Shown: positions 46,324 to 58,440 of the stretch, one piece after another | Layout: each line of letters starts with the position of its first letter | Numbering within the stretch: the stretch's first letter is position 1 | DNA from: Casuarina equisetifolia | Taxonomy: Eukaryota > Streptophyta > Magnoliopsida > Fagales > Casuarinaceae | Length of the DNA stretch: 64,000 bases | Direction: 5' to 3' | NCBI GenBank assembly: GCA_028551475.1 | Contig: CM052357.1 | Coordinates: 20,254,451 to 20,318,450, forward strand | Made by a program: the position numbers and the translations under genes | The notes under the pieces: model-generated | Told to the model about the DNA's origin: nothing | Seen by the model: only the letters and a program-made list of their open reading frames with translations | Databases searched by the model: none

Positions 46324-46905
46324 AAGTGGATGGCAGGAATCATTCAGCTTAGCACGTCATTCTACATTTGCCAGAGCGAAGTTGGGAGTCAAGACTAAAA
46401 TATTAAGTGGAAGCATTCAGCTGCTGGTATGAATAGACAAGATGCATATCAAGTCAATGTCCAGAGCAATTACAAGAGAGCCTACTACATAGGCTTTCGT
46501 TCCTGAATCGTACCAGAGATTTGGTACATACATTCTAAAATATGTTTGTCTTAAGCCTTCATGAAATGGACCACTGAAAGATTCTATTGTCTTGAAACTT
46601 GTTCTGATCTGTGGTTTAAGCTAGTGGGCTCTTGGGGCAAGGCCTGCTGGAGATCTAGAGCTCAGTGCTGCTGTTCTTTGATGACCAGGCGACAGGGCCA
46701 ACCTTATCTGTTTTTTGTTCTCTGTGGTGGATCACGCTAGCAAAGTCTCTTGTCGGTTACCCCTTCAACTGAAGGTTATGTTGAGTGCTTTAAAAGTTTT
46801 CAGTCACGAGCTACGATGAAAGGAAAAGAAAAAGAGATAAAAAAGAAAGGGTGGGGGGGATGGATAAATTTAATTTATTCATTTTATTATGATAAATGGA
46901 ATTAT
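46324..46905. repeat. Direct repeat R1, right copy
   Basis: Matches 40315-40907. It is located outside the copia B 3' LTR and flanked by repeat R3. Confidence 0.85.
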
Positions 46906-46929
46906 AATATATAAAGGGGTATCATATAC

Positions 46930-47050
46930 AAAGTTGTCGTTATATATAAACTTAAGCTTAAGTTATTCAATATAATAATAATAATAATCACTACAACAAA
47001 TAAAATGATATAATGCACAATGTGAATATACATAAAAATTTAAGAGAATA
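46930..47050. repeat. Repeat R3, right copy
   Basis: Matches 46191-46321. Contains a short ATA microsatellite (about 46970-46988). Confidence 0.7.
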
Positions 47051-49730
47051 AACATATCACTACCTAAGCAACGCACATTTCTTTTAACACCCTTTATAAT
47101 TAAATTCAAGAACAAAAACATGTAAATAAAATTAAGTCCTTTTCTTCTGGAAGCAAGTTCCGAAAGCGTCATCATGCTGCATCCTGGAGTTTTACGGCCG
47201 TAATAATGAGCTTGAGTTCAAATTCCCATCTAATGATAGAGGAAGGTTCTACTTTATTCTGATACGTAGATTATCAAACTGATCATCATCTACCGAGGAC
47301 ACTGTCTATTGGAACTGCAAAACATATGAATTATTTAGCTGTAACATTATGTAGATGTTCCCTTCTTTCCGATTTTGGATTGAACTTTCAGTCCTGATTC
47401 CGTTCAGGGGAAAATGATAAATTGTAGGAGACAATAGGTTTGGTGATGATTGTGAAGGTTCACCATCATCCACATATTCAGAATTACTTCTTGATTATGC
47501 AACTTAGCTCCGGATCATGCAACCACGACAGCATCTGGAAAGCACTCTTTTATCACCATCCGCGTAATTTGGTGGCTGAACAGCACATATATTATCCCTA
47601 TCTTAGTGTCATGATAGATCTGCTTTAAGTGGGGGAGGTAATAAAGCCAACACTTTTTTTTTTTCTGTTTGACTTTCCTTGCGCATCAGGCACCACTGAA
47701 GAAAGTTGACAGAAAGTGATAACTATTCATGTGTCAAGCCTTGGTAGGATTGGAGAAGATTTCATCATATTATCAAATAGTCGGCCTTGTGTTTTAAGAT
47801 TAAAGAGAATCTTACTTTTGTTCACAAAGATGCCAAATTTGTAGAGGGTAGTCTACGGTGAAGAATGCTTGCAACAGCTAAGGCCAAAGACTTCCTCGAT
47901 CCTTTTTATTTGTAGGGAATCAACTAAGCTCTCAAAGTGAGTATATCAAGCTGTGAAGAGGAGATCAAACATGAACTCGAGTTGGGGTACCTCGTGCGTT
48001 CCTGCAAACCACTTTCTTTGCTATGAAAACCACAACGCCATCAGTCAGCGGGAGGATCTTAACATTTTCCTTTCTTGACTTTCCCCCTTTTTCTTTTTAA
48101 GAAATGCACCAACCTCTCACATATTTGAAATATTTAGAATCTGTCCTTGTCATTGGTATTAAAGTTAAGCATCAATTCGTTATAGTCAACTCAACTCTTA
48201 CAAGTTAAATAATGTAAAGTCATTATTTTACATTACTAAAGAATATATTGAGAATCCTATTTAAATATAAAAGATATTTTCTTTTATTGCCTTAATACTT
48301 CAAGGTGAGTATAGATTTACAACATTACATATAATCACTAATTATCTATTTTTATAACCACTGAACTGTTCAAGGATGACCCATTAAAAAAATGAGGCAA
48401 CGGACCAAGGACCAAATTGAAACAACCCCCATTGATTGGTAGCTGCTTGGTTTGCCCCATTAATTGACCTAAACATGTAGCTTTGGGCTTATCAGCTTTG
48501 AGTCCTAAACTTGTTTAAGTTTTGGACACCATTGACTGGTTCTTTGTATCACACTAACTAGTTGAAGAGAAGAAAATTATGAGTTCTGTTTGAGAAACTT
48601 ACCTTGAAAACATGGGTTCGAAATAGAAAAGAAAATGAGAAGAAGAAAAAATAGTAAGTCCATCGACTAAGATCTTTTCTTGTTAGGCTAAAGTAATTAG
48701 GTAAATTTCTTTTAGTTAGTAGGTTAAGTTTATCTGACACAATCTCATTGTTAGGACCAAAGCCAAACGGGCTGGTGGGTTTAACCCAACCCAACAAGAG
48801 ACCCTAATACATTTCCCATATAGATAAAGTGTGAATGGATATACATTTGCACGTCAACTATAATAGAATAGTCTTCTCTCTTTTTCTCAAATTAAATTAG
48901 GATCGAAAGCAATTGTTTGATACTTTCTCCAGAAATGTTGGGATAAACTGTTCCTTATTCCTTCAGATATCATCAGTTTGGTAGGACAAAATGCTTTTTT
49001 GGCGCAGCCAATCGCAGCCGTAGATGATACTTGCAAAAAACCATTTGGTTGCATGATTGTCCAATCTTATCTTCATGACTTCTACGTACGTGTTAGTCCG
49101 GATATTAATGATTTTGTTTCATTCGATTCTCCAGGAGTTCAACTTCACTGGCTCAAATGCCAAGAGAGGATAGGGGAATCATTCCATGTTTTGTTTTATT
49201 TGATCTCACCACTATTTGCTTTGGAAGTATAGCGTCTCCACTTCGCTCCAAGTTGGAGAAAAACTACGAGGAAATTTAATTTTAGCAGACAAGTACGATA
49301 GCAATTGATGCTTCTTTCCCCCAGAGTGGTAATACAAGTCATTTTCTGCAACTCGACAATTTCTCTATATTACTAACCAAAACGTGTCTATTTCAGCGTT
49401 TTCAAGCTTAACAAGAAAATATTGAAAATAAAAGTCTCATTAAACAAAGAAGCGATTCTTAAATAATATTTAAAACTGAATGAACTTTTAATTTAAACTT
49501 TTGACATATTTATATAATAATTCTGGTTTCAAACGAATGTCATTTGCCAAAAACTTTGTATTAATTGAGAGTTATTGATGAACTGGATTGGACTGGATCA
49601 CCAAACATGAAATGAACAGCCATAGATGACTAATCCAAGTTGTTAAACATGAACAATCACTTCATTATATAATCATGGCTGTTTTACTTTAATTCCATGA
49701 CTAAGCTTGTTAAGAGAAGAGACATAGAGG
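47051..49730. other. Intergenic, nothing recognised
   Basis: Both strands carry only short frames that match no family I recognise. No RNA gene or transposon could be assigned. Confidence 0.45.
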
Positions 49731-50203
49731 GTCGCGGTGGCTTTCCACGCAATGGCAGGAGCGGGGTTCGGCGGAAGCAAGCACTACCTCTATGACATGC
49801 GCCGCACTACGCCTTCTGCTTTTCATGTGCGGTCCCTGATTATCTATTGCTTAAAAAAATTGCCTTTGATAGCAATCAAGTTATTCAATATTATGTTAGT
49901 TAATACATGTTATTTGGGGTGTTTGATTAATAGTATTATAATTGCTATACAATCAACATTTCAGGCTCCTTGCCGGTGGAGCTTAATTCCAAAAAGCATG
50001 ATGCCATTGCATTATCTGATCTTTGTCTAATGTTCCTTCCGGCCCTCAAAAGCTGCAGTATTTTATCCAATTATGTGGGTGGTTGCATCGAGTGTGGAGC
50101 CTCTGTACTCGATGAATCAAAACGGGATTGCAGCCACTCGGAGAATTTGGATGACTCATCCCCAGAAGTTGTATACGAACTTGACAGATCCTTTTCATAC
50201 TTG
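49731..50203 (+). other. Unrecognised gene-like fragment
   Basis: Two open stretches look like exons: about 49731-49830, GC-richer than its surroundings and encoding AFHAMAGAGFGGSKHYLYDM, and about 49965-50203, encoding ELNSKKHDAIALSDLCLMFL then PALKSCSILSNYVGG. The second is preceded by a TTTCAG acceptor-like site and followed by a GTATGT donor-like site. I do not recognise the family. It could be a fragment of a captured or degenerate gene. Confidence 0.3.
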
Positions 50204-52261
50204 TATGTATTACTATTTTTTTTTTATTCTAAGTATACCACATCAACAATGATGAAACAAAAACTAATACTTAATGTGATCAAATCATAGTTAGAGTAAG
50301 ATTTTAATCCCCACTCCTAAAAGTTCCATTAACTAGTTAGTGACGCTGGGAACCAAAGGGATCAATTAGGATAATGTTTTTTTTATGTAGAAAAAGACTA
50401 ACAAACAAATTATCCCCATCAATGTTGTTGTTAAGTCATTTTTGAAAACTGTGTGCTGATTATCTTGAATTTAGGTGCAACACAAGATTAGTATCCCGTC
50501 AAATCCAAGGATAAAACAAGATGACTAGGCTGTCTCAAGATTTTTTCTGTGTTTTGAATGAATAGCGATTCACGATGCTTCCAACACAAAGAACCAAAAG
50601 TACAAGAGTCCCTACCAAATAAAATCAACACAGGCCGACGCCGAAGCCTTCCCATCACTATCACAGTCACATGCACATGCTTGATTCTCTTCTTGTGATG
50701 CCTCCCGTGGCTGCCAAACCACAATCACAAGCCTAATATTTCATATCTTGTTTGTATGGAACTACTTTTAGTGAATGAAGTCAAAATATTCCATAACTTC
50801 TGACTAAACACACATGGTAATAGTGATCAGTGTTTTCGGTGTATTGTAGTTTGAGGCACGTTCCAAATATTATGTCTTATTATACATTTTAATTAAAAAA
50901 AAAAAAGAAGATCTTTTGGCATAATATTAATATTTAAATATCAAATGAATGCTTCTTTGTTTGTAGACTAATATGTGGACTTCGTTTTTCTATCTTTTTA
51001 TGTCGGTTTTTTATGTTGTGAGGACAATTTTCAATGCGTTGTGGTTAGAGGCAACAAAAGGTAGAGCAAGGTAGGCGAATTAAGGCGGGGGAAGAAAGAT
51101 AGGTAGAGAATCGAGACAGCACAGGGCTTCGAAAAGTGTAAATATTTACCAAAGTAGCGCCGAACAAGTCGATAGCGGTCCGGTTTCTGAGACCCACAAG
51201 AGAACATGCCAGTGTTTTCGTTTTTGTAAATGACAACAAACTGATCAATGCTGGAAGCTCACTATTCTTAGTCAATTTCTAGTTGGGTTAGTTCTCTGGT
51301 CTTTGTTACAGGCTCGCTTTACCCTGTAGACGAGATTGAATGCCACGGGTATGTAATCAACGTATGTTGCACCTCAATGAAGCAAGATTGAGACACTTTG
51401 ATTTCATCTTATCTACACCTCAACAAACTCTCTTTTCACAAGGCACCCATAGAAGAGGAATAAATAAATAAAATCTATCAGCCTAACTAAGGATCAAGGA
51501 ACATTGCTGTTCATGGCCGCAACTGGACGATTGGTCCAGGACACTTTAAGATGGGGTAGCCCTGCGTGATCTCCACCCACGTACATCGCAAACAATGTGG
51601 GCATATAAATAAACGCTAGAAGGCTGGCACAAACAACTCGTCACCGTTTCAAAAGGCAGAGTCCTAAGGAATTGCCAGCTTCGACTGTTACTAGTTCTGC
51701 AGACGCCCACACATGATCGTTCTATCTTCCCTTCCGATCGCCGATCGTATTTCGCTGATCGGAACTGCTCCGGGCAATCTCTCCATCGCTTTCTTTATCT
51801 TCTCAATCAGACCAAAAAGGTGTGGTTGTAAGTCAGTCCATCCACAATGCTTCCTCCTGAACAAAGAATAAAAGATTTGTTTTTGTTAACGTTGTTTGTT
51901 TGTGCCTGGTGACAGGTTGAGGAGGAAAGAAGAACAAGGGCTGTTCTGGGACAGGTAAATCCTGTCTCGGTTGAAGCCTGAAATCTTCAAGCTACGGAAT
52001 TTGGAGCAGTTGAAGGACAAGAAGATAGGAGCTTTCTTTTTTTCATTGGTTAAGTTTCTTTCTTGGCATTTACGACGAGCTGTTTCACCGAGACATTTTC
52101 TGTCTTGATATTGACTTATTGGGGTGCCTTTTATTCCAATCAGGAGATTAATAGCGACAGACCCATTTGGCACGCAACGGTGGCGCTGTAGATACATGTC
52201 CTCCTTCTCTCTCTGTCTTTCTCTTCGTTTCTCATTTTCGACTTCGTTTTCCTAGAAAGTG
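50204..52261. other. Upstream region of the 52.5-kb gene, nothing coding recognised
   Basis: No assignable gene. The region nearest 52261 is pyrimidine-rich (CTCCTTCTCTCTCTGTC), which is typical of a plant 5' UTR. Confidence 0.45.
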
Positions 52262-52350
52262 ATGGATATGGCGGACCATCCAAAGTTGGTGAGCATCAGT
52301 TTTCTCCGTTTGTTTTTTTTTTCCTTAGCTTTCTCAAAACATTTGGGATA
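52262..52350 (+). promoter_or_regulatory. Possible upstream open reading frame
   Basis: An ATG at 52262 (MDMADHPKL) is 240 bases before the main ATG and ends at a TAA near 52350 if not spliced. A GTGAGC donor follows the first nine codons and a CTCAG acceptor lies at 52495-52499, so the stretch could also be a 5' UTR intron. Whether it is translated cannot be told. Confidence 0.4.
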
Positions 52351-52501
52351 ATAGACTTTTGTTTCACGCATCGGCATCGCATCTTTTCCTCATTCATCCA
52401 TGAATTCGCTGGTTCATATCATCTTCTTCCAACGGAACAGCCTCCTTATTCTCTCGATCACTCGCTCGATGTTTCTTCGATTGTTGAATTAGCTCTCAGG
52501 T

Positions 52502-54367
52502 ATGGAGAATTCTTGTCAGGTGTGTGGCTCGGAAGAGAAGATGGAAAACGATGGACAGAAAATATCGGTTTCGGATAACATCAACGGCTTCCAGTACACC
52601 GCCGATAATTCCGACAGCTTTGTCATCGACATGGAAAGCGTCTCTCGTGGCAACAATAAAGAGGCTACGCCAAATTCAAGAATTACTGTAAGCTTTTTCT
52701 TTCCTTTGAAGGTTTCTCATATCTTCCCTTTCTTTTTTAGTGTGGGGTAGCTGAATTTTCAACTTCTTTGACTCCCAGGCACATATGTTCTGTATTCTGA
52801 ATCTTCTCTTACTATTCAACTTTGAGTTTCTACACCTTTTTATATTTGTTAATTTCTCAATCACTTGCTGACATTCTTGAAATGGAGGAAACAACGTTAA
52901 CATTTGCTTGAATTCCAAGGGAAATGTCTATGTCAAGCATGAATATCTGCCACCAGTTCCAGTGTCCTTTATCTTCTTTAATGGCACATGAAGCGAACCA
53001 AAGAAGCAAATCGAATCACTCTTCTACCTTTTTCTCTTTCTTTCTTTCCACCCCATTTGATCTTATTGGATAAGGGTGATTATCAGTAGCTGTTCTTTGG
53101 GTTTGATATAATCTTTTCCACATGAAAAAGTTGCAGAGAAGCCTTTCACGAAAAGGGCCTCAGCGTGGCGGCGAGAAAAAGATTGGTCCTAGTGGTTCTC
53201 TTAACGATAGAGATACCGTTGTGGCCACATCCTCACCCAGAGGTACCATTTCCTTTTTACAAACTTGCCTTTACAGATTTCATGAGTTGCTTTGTCCTGT
53301 TCCAGCCCTCACCAAGAAGGTTGAAGCCTTTGCACCTAAATCTGAAGAATATCTAAGACTTGGGATTAACTTTGTCCTGTTATTTTTCTGATATAGATCA
53401 TTTGTCATTACCAACTTCCACCAGCCTCTTACACCGAGGTGGGTGACTCACAAGTCCTTCGTGGCTCCTCACTTTGTCATTATCCAATTATCATCACCCC
53501 CCGTCATGCTTAGAACATGATTTTTAGTTTGGTACACAACATTTTGGTTGTTTTGGTGTTCTTTTTGTTTAGTTCTCACCTCCACTTGAGCGTGGTGGAG
53601 CCACACTTGGCCATATGGGGGTGAAACTAGTTCGGAATATCATGTAAGGCAAGTAAACCAACTCTTAAATGATTTTCATGGGGTCAATGGGTAAGTAGAT
53701 TGCGATAATGAAAAGCCAAGTATTACCAGATTGCTGGGTCCCCATGTAGTGCAAGGCATTCGAATTCAGAACTAAGATCCAGTTGGTTCCTTTTCTTTTG
53801 CTTTAGTTTGGTAGAAGGTAGATGACAGATTATCATTCCTTCTGTTGGTATGGCATTTTCTGGAGCCATGTGCACTTGCATTATTGGAAAGTCCATAGGG
53901 AAGTCTTCATGGTTAAAATATTCTAGCTCTACATGGGGTATGAAATTATTAATCTGCAGCTGCTATGTTAGGATCAAGCACGCCTGAAAAGTCCCCGGTG
54001 TTGGCAGTGGGGACCATGGATAATGCAAGCAGCCCACAAGTTCATCACCAGATCACTATTACCACCGGCAACATCACCACTTCCACCGAAAGCAAAGGCA
54101 TAACTCGAAGGAATAGTTTCAGGCGCTCTCCATGGGCCTTTGATCCTAAGAAGATGCTCCTCTTCTTTGCCACCCTGTAAGTCTACCATTTGCCTTGGCT
54201 TTCTACAGAAACTTTTTCTTTGTGTTCACGCTTACAAGATGTTTGTCTTTTTTTCTCTCTGCGGCGACAGGTCAAGCGTGGGGACAATCTTACTGATATA
54301 CTTAACTCTTTCAATCGGAAGGGTCAATGCAGATGAAGATGGTTTGGATTGGCAGCAACGACCATAA
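52502..54367 (+). CDS. Small plant-specific membrane-anchored protein
   Basis: Four exons: 52502-52687, 53131-53242, 53960-54176, 54271-54367; 612 nt or 203 residues, all GT-AG and in frame. The main part is soluble: a Cys/charged start (MENSCQVCGSEEKM), SDNINGFQYTADNSDSFVIDM, the segment LQRSLSRKGPQRGGEKK, Ser/Pro/Thr-rich stretches, and HHQITITTGNITTSTES. A single membrane span near the C-terminus (MLLFFATLSSVGTILLIYLTL) starts after RRSPWAFDPKK, and a short tail follows. I recognise the pattern from uncharacterised Arabidopsis proteins of the At1g79160/At1g16500 type as I remember them; the function is unknown. A pyrimidine-rich leader and possible upstream ORF precede it. Confidence 0.85.
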
Positions 54368-55208
54368 GCAGCGCCTTTAATGAGTGATATTGGGAGCTGA
54401 ATCTGGAAATAAACAGAAGGGTGTAAACAGCTTAAGATAGAGGTCCATATCGGATGTCCGAGCTTGTTTTGATGGTGTTCTGGGACAAAAAGCAGACAGA
54501 GCAGGCCGAGAATTTTTATACTGGCTTCACAATTGACAATTCCAGCTTTTTTGTATGCGTTCGGAAAATTTAAAGAAGAAGACAATGATATAGTGCATTC
54601 TGACAAAGAAAAAGTATCTTTTTTTCCTTTCAAATATATTAATGGCAGAGACGAAATGCAGAGACATTTTTCTTTTGTAAATTTGCCATCTCTGTAAAGC
54701 TTAGTGGACGATACAAAATTACTTTTTGCTCTCTTTCCTGCTCCTTTTTCCCTTCCCATGCCTTCTGTACCTCATGCTCTTTTGGCACTCCTACTTTAAC
54801 TGGCTCTTTTTGTTGTATGTGGCTTCCATGTGAGCGGGCAAAGAGATGAGAACAACCATTAGATTTGTCATAAATAAAGCATGCTCAATGTGCATAGAAG
54901 CAAGCCTAGCAACTAATACTTCAACCTTTTTCCAGAAACGAGCAAGGGAGAGGGACGCATCGGCTAGCATTATGATTTGCTGGTTATGATTACAAAATGG
55001 ACAACTTTCTGTAAGGCATGACAAATGCAAACATGTCGATCTCCCCAAAATTCGTAGGTTATTTCAGGAAACTTTGAATATCCCAAAAAAATTTCAAAGT
55101 TGATTGAGTTCATTCCTTTCTAGACATTGCAGAGGATTGGGTATAAGATTAGAACTCCCTGCCGTTGCATCGGCATCAGATACACACATCGGAAACAACT
55201 TGACGCCT
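54368..55208. other. Intergenic between convergent genes
   Basis: 3' ends of the 52.5-kb gene and RP1 face each other here. No other gene seen; minus-strand frames at 54759-54232 and 55048-54791 are shadows or random. Confidence 0.5.
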
Positions 55209-57651
55209 CTAGTAGCGTTTTGAAATTCTTGGCATCGAACACCTGTTTTTCCTGTCATGGTAAAGCCTCAATACAACCGCAGCAGTTTCTTCTATCGCTT
55301 TTCCTGTCACCTCTGACATAGCAGGAGGTAATACAAGATGCAGGATTCGTTAGCTGAGTATCAGAATCTTTCAAGCATTCTTGGGAGTAATGAATATAAT
55401 TAAATTCTTACCAATTACAGGCCAGACTGGATTTTGTGAGAAAATACTACCAGCGAATTCCAGCTCAGCTCTAACATAGTCCATCTCTGAATAATTACTC
55501 CTTGTTTCGTCGCTGAAACCCAGAGTTTTAGCTCTTGCTTTTCTGATTGCTTGCAATACTACAGGATTTATAGTCAAACCAAAGACCTTCTCTGGATCAA
55601 TCTCAAAGAGACTTTTTGGTAATTCAATGCCCTTCACGATAGGCACATTAGCCACTTTATATCCTTTCTGTGCTATATAAATCGATAACGGTGTCTTTCC
55701 AGTACGAGAGACTCCAGCAAGAACGATATCTGCTTTGTAAAGATTTTGGGGTAGTGCCCCATCATCTTGCTTGATGGTAAACTCAATTGCTTCAATCCGA
55801 CGGAAGTAGTCCTCAGAAAGGGCAATACTCCTGCCAGGAGCCCCGCGGGGAAGACCAGATGGTAAGACCCCAAGATGAGAAGCAATGGCTTCCGTGATCG
55901 GACCGAGTATGTCTGTTGAGGGTATACCCCATAACTTGCAGGCCTGCTTGGCAGAATCAGCCATTGATGGATCAGCTAAAGTATATACGACCAAAGCATC
56001 CTCCTTGGCTGCTTGCTTAATAATCTCCAGTACCCGCTCTACATCATCAATCTGGCACAAAAATCAGCACAAGTCTTGAAATCTGAGACAACAGGATTTA
56101 ATTGTTTCTTAGCACAAGAAGCAGGATTTCCAAAAGTAAGAGGTTCAGCAGTCCAGGTTCCAAGGGGGGCCATATTATTCATGACTATCAACCAATTGCG
56201 GTTGCTGAAGGAACTCAAGATGAGAATGCTGAATGCATAATAACTACCTAAGAATGCGTACTATGTCCATCTAACAGGTAGACTTGGGATGCTTGAAGCT
56301 TTGATCATTGTCACCCTCCTACAAATTCATGGACCAGGTGCCGCCTACCACATACAATGTTCAAAAGGACTGCATATTGAAGTTCACATTTGACTCCAAT
56401 TCATATTGTGTTCTATTAGAGCACAAGGATCAATCTTAAAACCTTAAACCATTAAATAAGAAAATTTTATTACTTATAAACTCAATGGCTCATTCTCTCA
56501 CAATAGATGTAGGACGTCAACATCTTTAATATTACCCTTCATGTGTAGGCTGACAAAAGCATCATATGTAAACGAAAAATCCCACAATTGAGATTTGCAT
56601 AGGAGTTAACAAAATGGAGGCTCATTCTTTGGTTTCAATACCATATTAGAGTATAAGAGTCTATTCCAAAACTATAAAACGCGTTAAAAAATCTCATTAC
56701 TTATAAGTAAAGATCTTATTGATATAAGACATTCACAACTTCAATAGGCTCAGATTTTAGCATAGTTTTTTAAACAAAAAAAAGTTCCTGAAAATGGCAT
56801 AGCATGAAATGAACAATTGGGCAGTAAAGTAAGCTCCACTGGAAACTCCCAATAAACACCATAGCAGGGATGCGCATATCTGCATAATGCTGTTCCTTTT
56901 TTAAAACTAACCATCAAACCAATTGATAAGCTAAAGCTGAGAAAAATGCTTCCTGTTTGCTAGCTGCCTCATTCTCAAATTACACAGCTATGGCTTCGCC
57001 TATGCATCCCCAACTTCTCTGCATTTCCCCAACTATTAACCCCTTCACTAATCATGCCTGAGCCACCACTTACATTCGGTTTTCTAATTAGCAAAATAAC
57101 CAACCAAATATAAATATCTTCTCAATTCTTGTAAAATGAACGTACAAATGGTTATTTCCCTAAATCTCAATTACTACTTTCAGATTAAAGAATTAAGCTA
57201 AACAGAAAGAGGATAATACACTCCTTACCCCGGAAAACAAATGGGTATTCACAGGGCAGCCACGATCCACTAAGCAGTGGTCGAACTGCCCCAACGCCGC
57301 GCCGACGGAATGCTCCACCGTCCATCCAGTTCCGTCGGAGATCATGTAGATCGACTTGGCAGCAGACATGTACACGTCTTCATCGCTGTCACTTTCCGCC
57401 ACGGGAGGAGGCTGTAGGAACACGTCCCTCAGTTGAACCGGAGCGGTGGCTTCCACTACCGGGGCCCGGTGGGCCGAGCGGTCCAGCTTGCGGCCCGAAC
57501 GTATGGCCCGAGCCCTCGACCACCGGTTCAGCTGACCGCTGCCCTTGAGCTTCCGAACCTGAGGCTCCGGCTCAGGTTCGGGAGGGGCTTGGTTGGACGC
57601 CGTTGCCGCAGCTCGTAGCTTCGGGAGGGTTAAGGCCGAAGAAGCTAACAT
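55209..57651 (-). CDS. RP1: Pyruvate, phosphate dikinase regulatory protein (RP1)
   Basis: Bifunctional chloroplast enzyme that switches PPDK off by ADP-dependent phosphorylation of a threonine and on again by Pi-dependent dephosphorylation. DUF299 family. Exons: 57651-57229, 56051-55412, 55312-55209; 1167 nt or 388 residues, close to the length I remember for Arabidopsis RP1 (about 400). All junctions GT-AG and in frame. The ATG at 57651 opens a Ser/Ala/Arg-rich transit peptide ([19 protein letters not shown]). Domain starts near [20 protein letters not shown]; the P-loop is [15 protein letters not shown]; the third exon encodes [20 protein letters not shown] and ends [10 protein letters not shown], the usual C-terminus. 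Intron 1 is about 1.2 kb and carries LTR-like debris. It is found in C3 as well as C4 plants. Looks intact. Confidence 0.93.
56632..56690 (-). repeat. LTR-end-like repeat in RP1 intron 1
   Basis: The reverse complement reads ATAGTTTTGGAATAGACTCT, TATACTCTAATATGGTATTG, AAACC. It resembles 1593-1650 (TTTTTAGAATGGGCCTTCAT, ACTCTAATATAGTATC) and less clearly 6597-6650. TATGGTAT looks like a worn primer-binding site next to an LTR end. Confidence 0.4.
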
Positions 57652-58144
57652 TTTTTCATTTTTTCAATCAATTTTACGGAATTTGATATGAAAGTAACAT
57701 GGAAAATGGATATTTCACGGAACTACTGGATTTCCTTTGCCTTTATTGCGTGAGTGGATATCAATCATGAATAATTGGATTTGGGCCAAAGGCCTTTCAA
57801 TCACCACGCCTCGGCCCCTCCCATGTCAACAAGACACAAATTAGGGGAATTGATAATGCTTATCAACAACTTAATATATTTATTTTAATAATCTGCGCAT
57901 TGACTGTAAAAAAATGTATTAATATAAATATTTTCCAAACCAATATATCTGAAGTAGAAATTTTTTATAGAAGAATTGAAGTTAAATCCATTTTTTCTAA
58001 AATTTAAATGTCATTGTGAATGTTTTTCAAAGAAGGTAGAAACAATTTTCCATCAAGAAATATATTTTTTTTGTATGAATCAAAAACAAACTATTGTTTT
58101 AGAAAATGCTTCCCATCAAACTTATTGTGCACTTCGATTGCATT
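57652..58144. other. RP1 upstream region
   Basis: Would include the RP1 promoter. No TATA box assigned. The distal part is AT-rich. Confidence 0.4.
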
Positions 58145-58440
58145 TGTTAAGAGAAGATGCAATATTTCAAGATTGGTGAACTATATATTAGTCTTTTTTG
58201 GAGTATACATTATATTATATTATCATATGTACTTAAGCATATATTTTTCTTATATAATTAGTTTTCATACAAGGAATTATAGGATTAGTTTTGTATAAAT
58301 AATAGTAGCAATACACATTGTAATACAAAGTAAATTCAATACAATTGAATTCTCTTAACTTATTAGACTTTTCCTCTCTTTCGGTTTTTGACATAAGGTC
58401 AAAGAGAGTTTTCAATCTCTACACATTTGCTTTCACATTG
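58145..58440 (+). repeat. Copia C 5' LTR
   Basis: Starts TGTTAAGAGAAGATGCAATA and contains GGTGAACTATATATTAG, TATATAATTAGTTTTCAT, and GTATAAATAATAGTAGCAA. The same ordered motifs are found at 63406-63605. The match is diverged, so the insertion is old. Confidence 0.7.
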
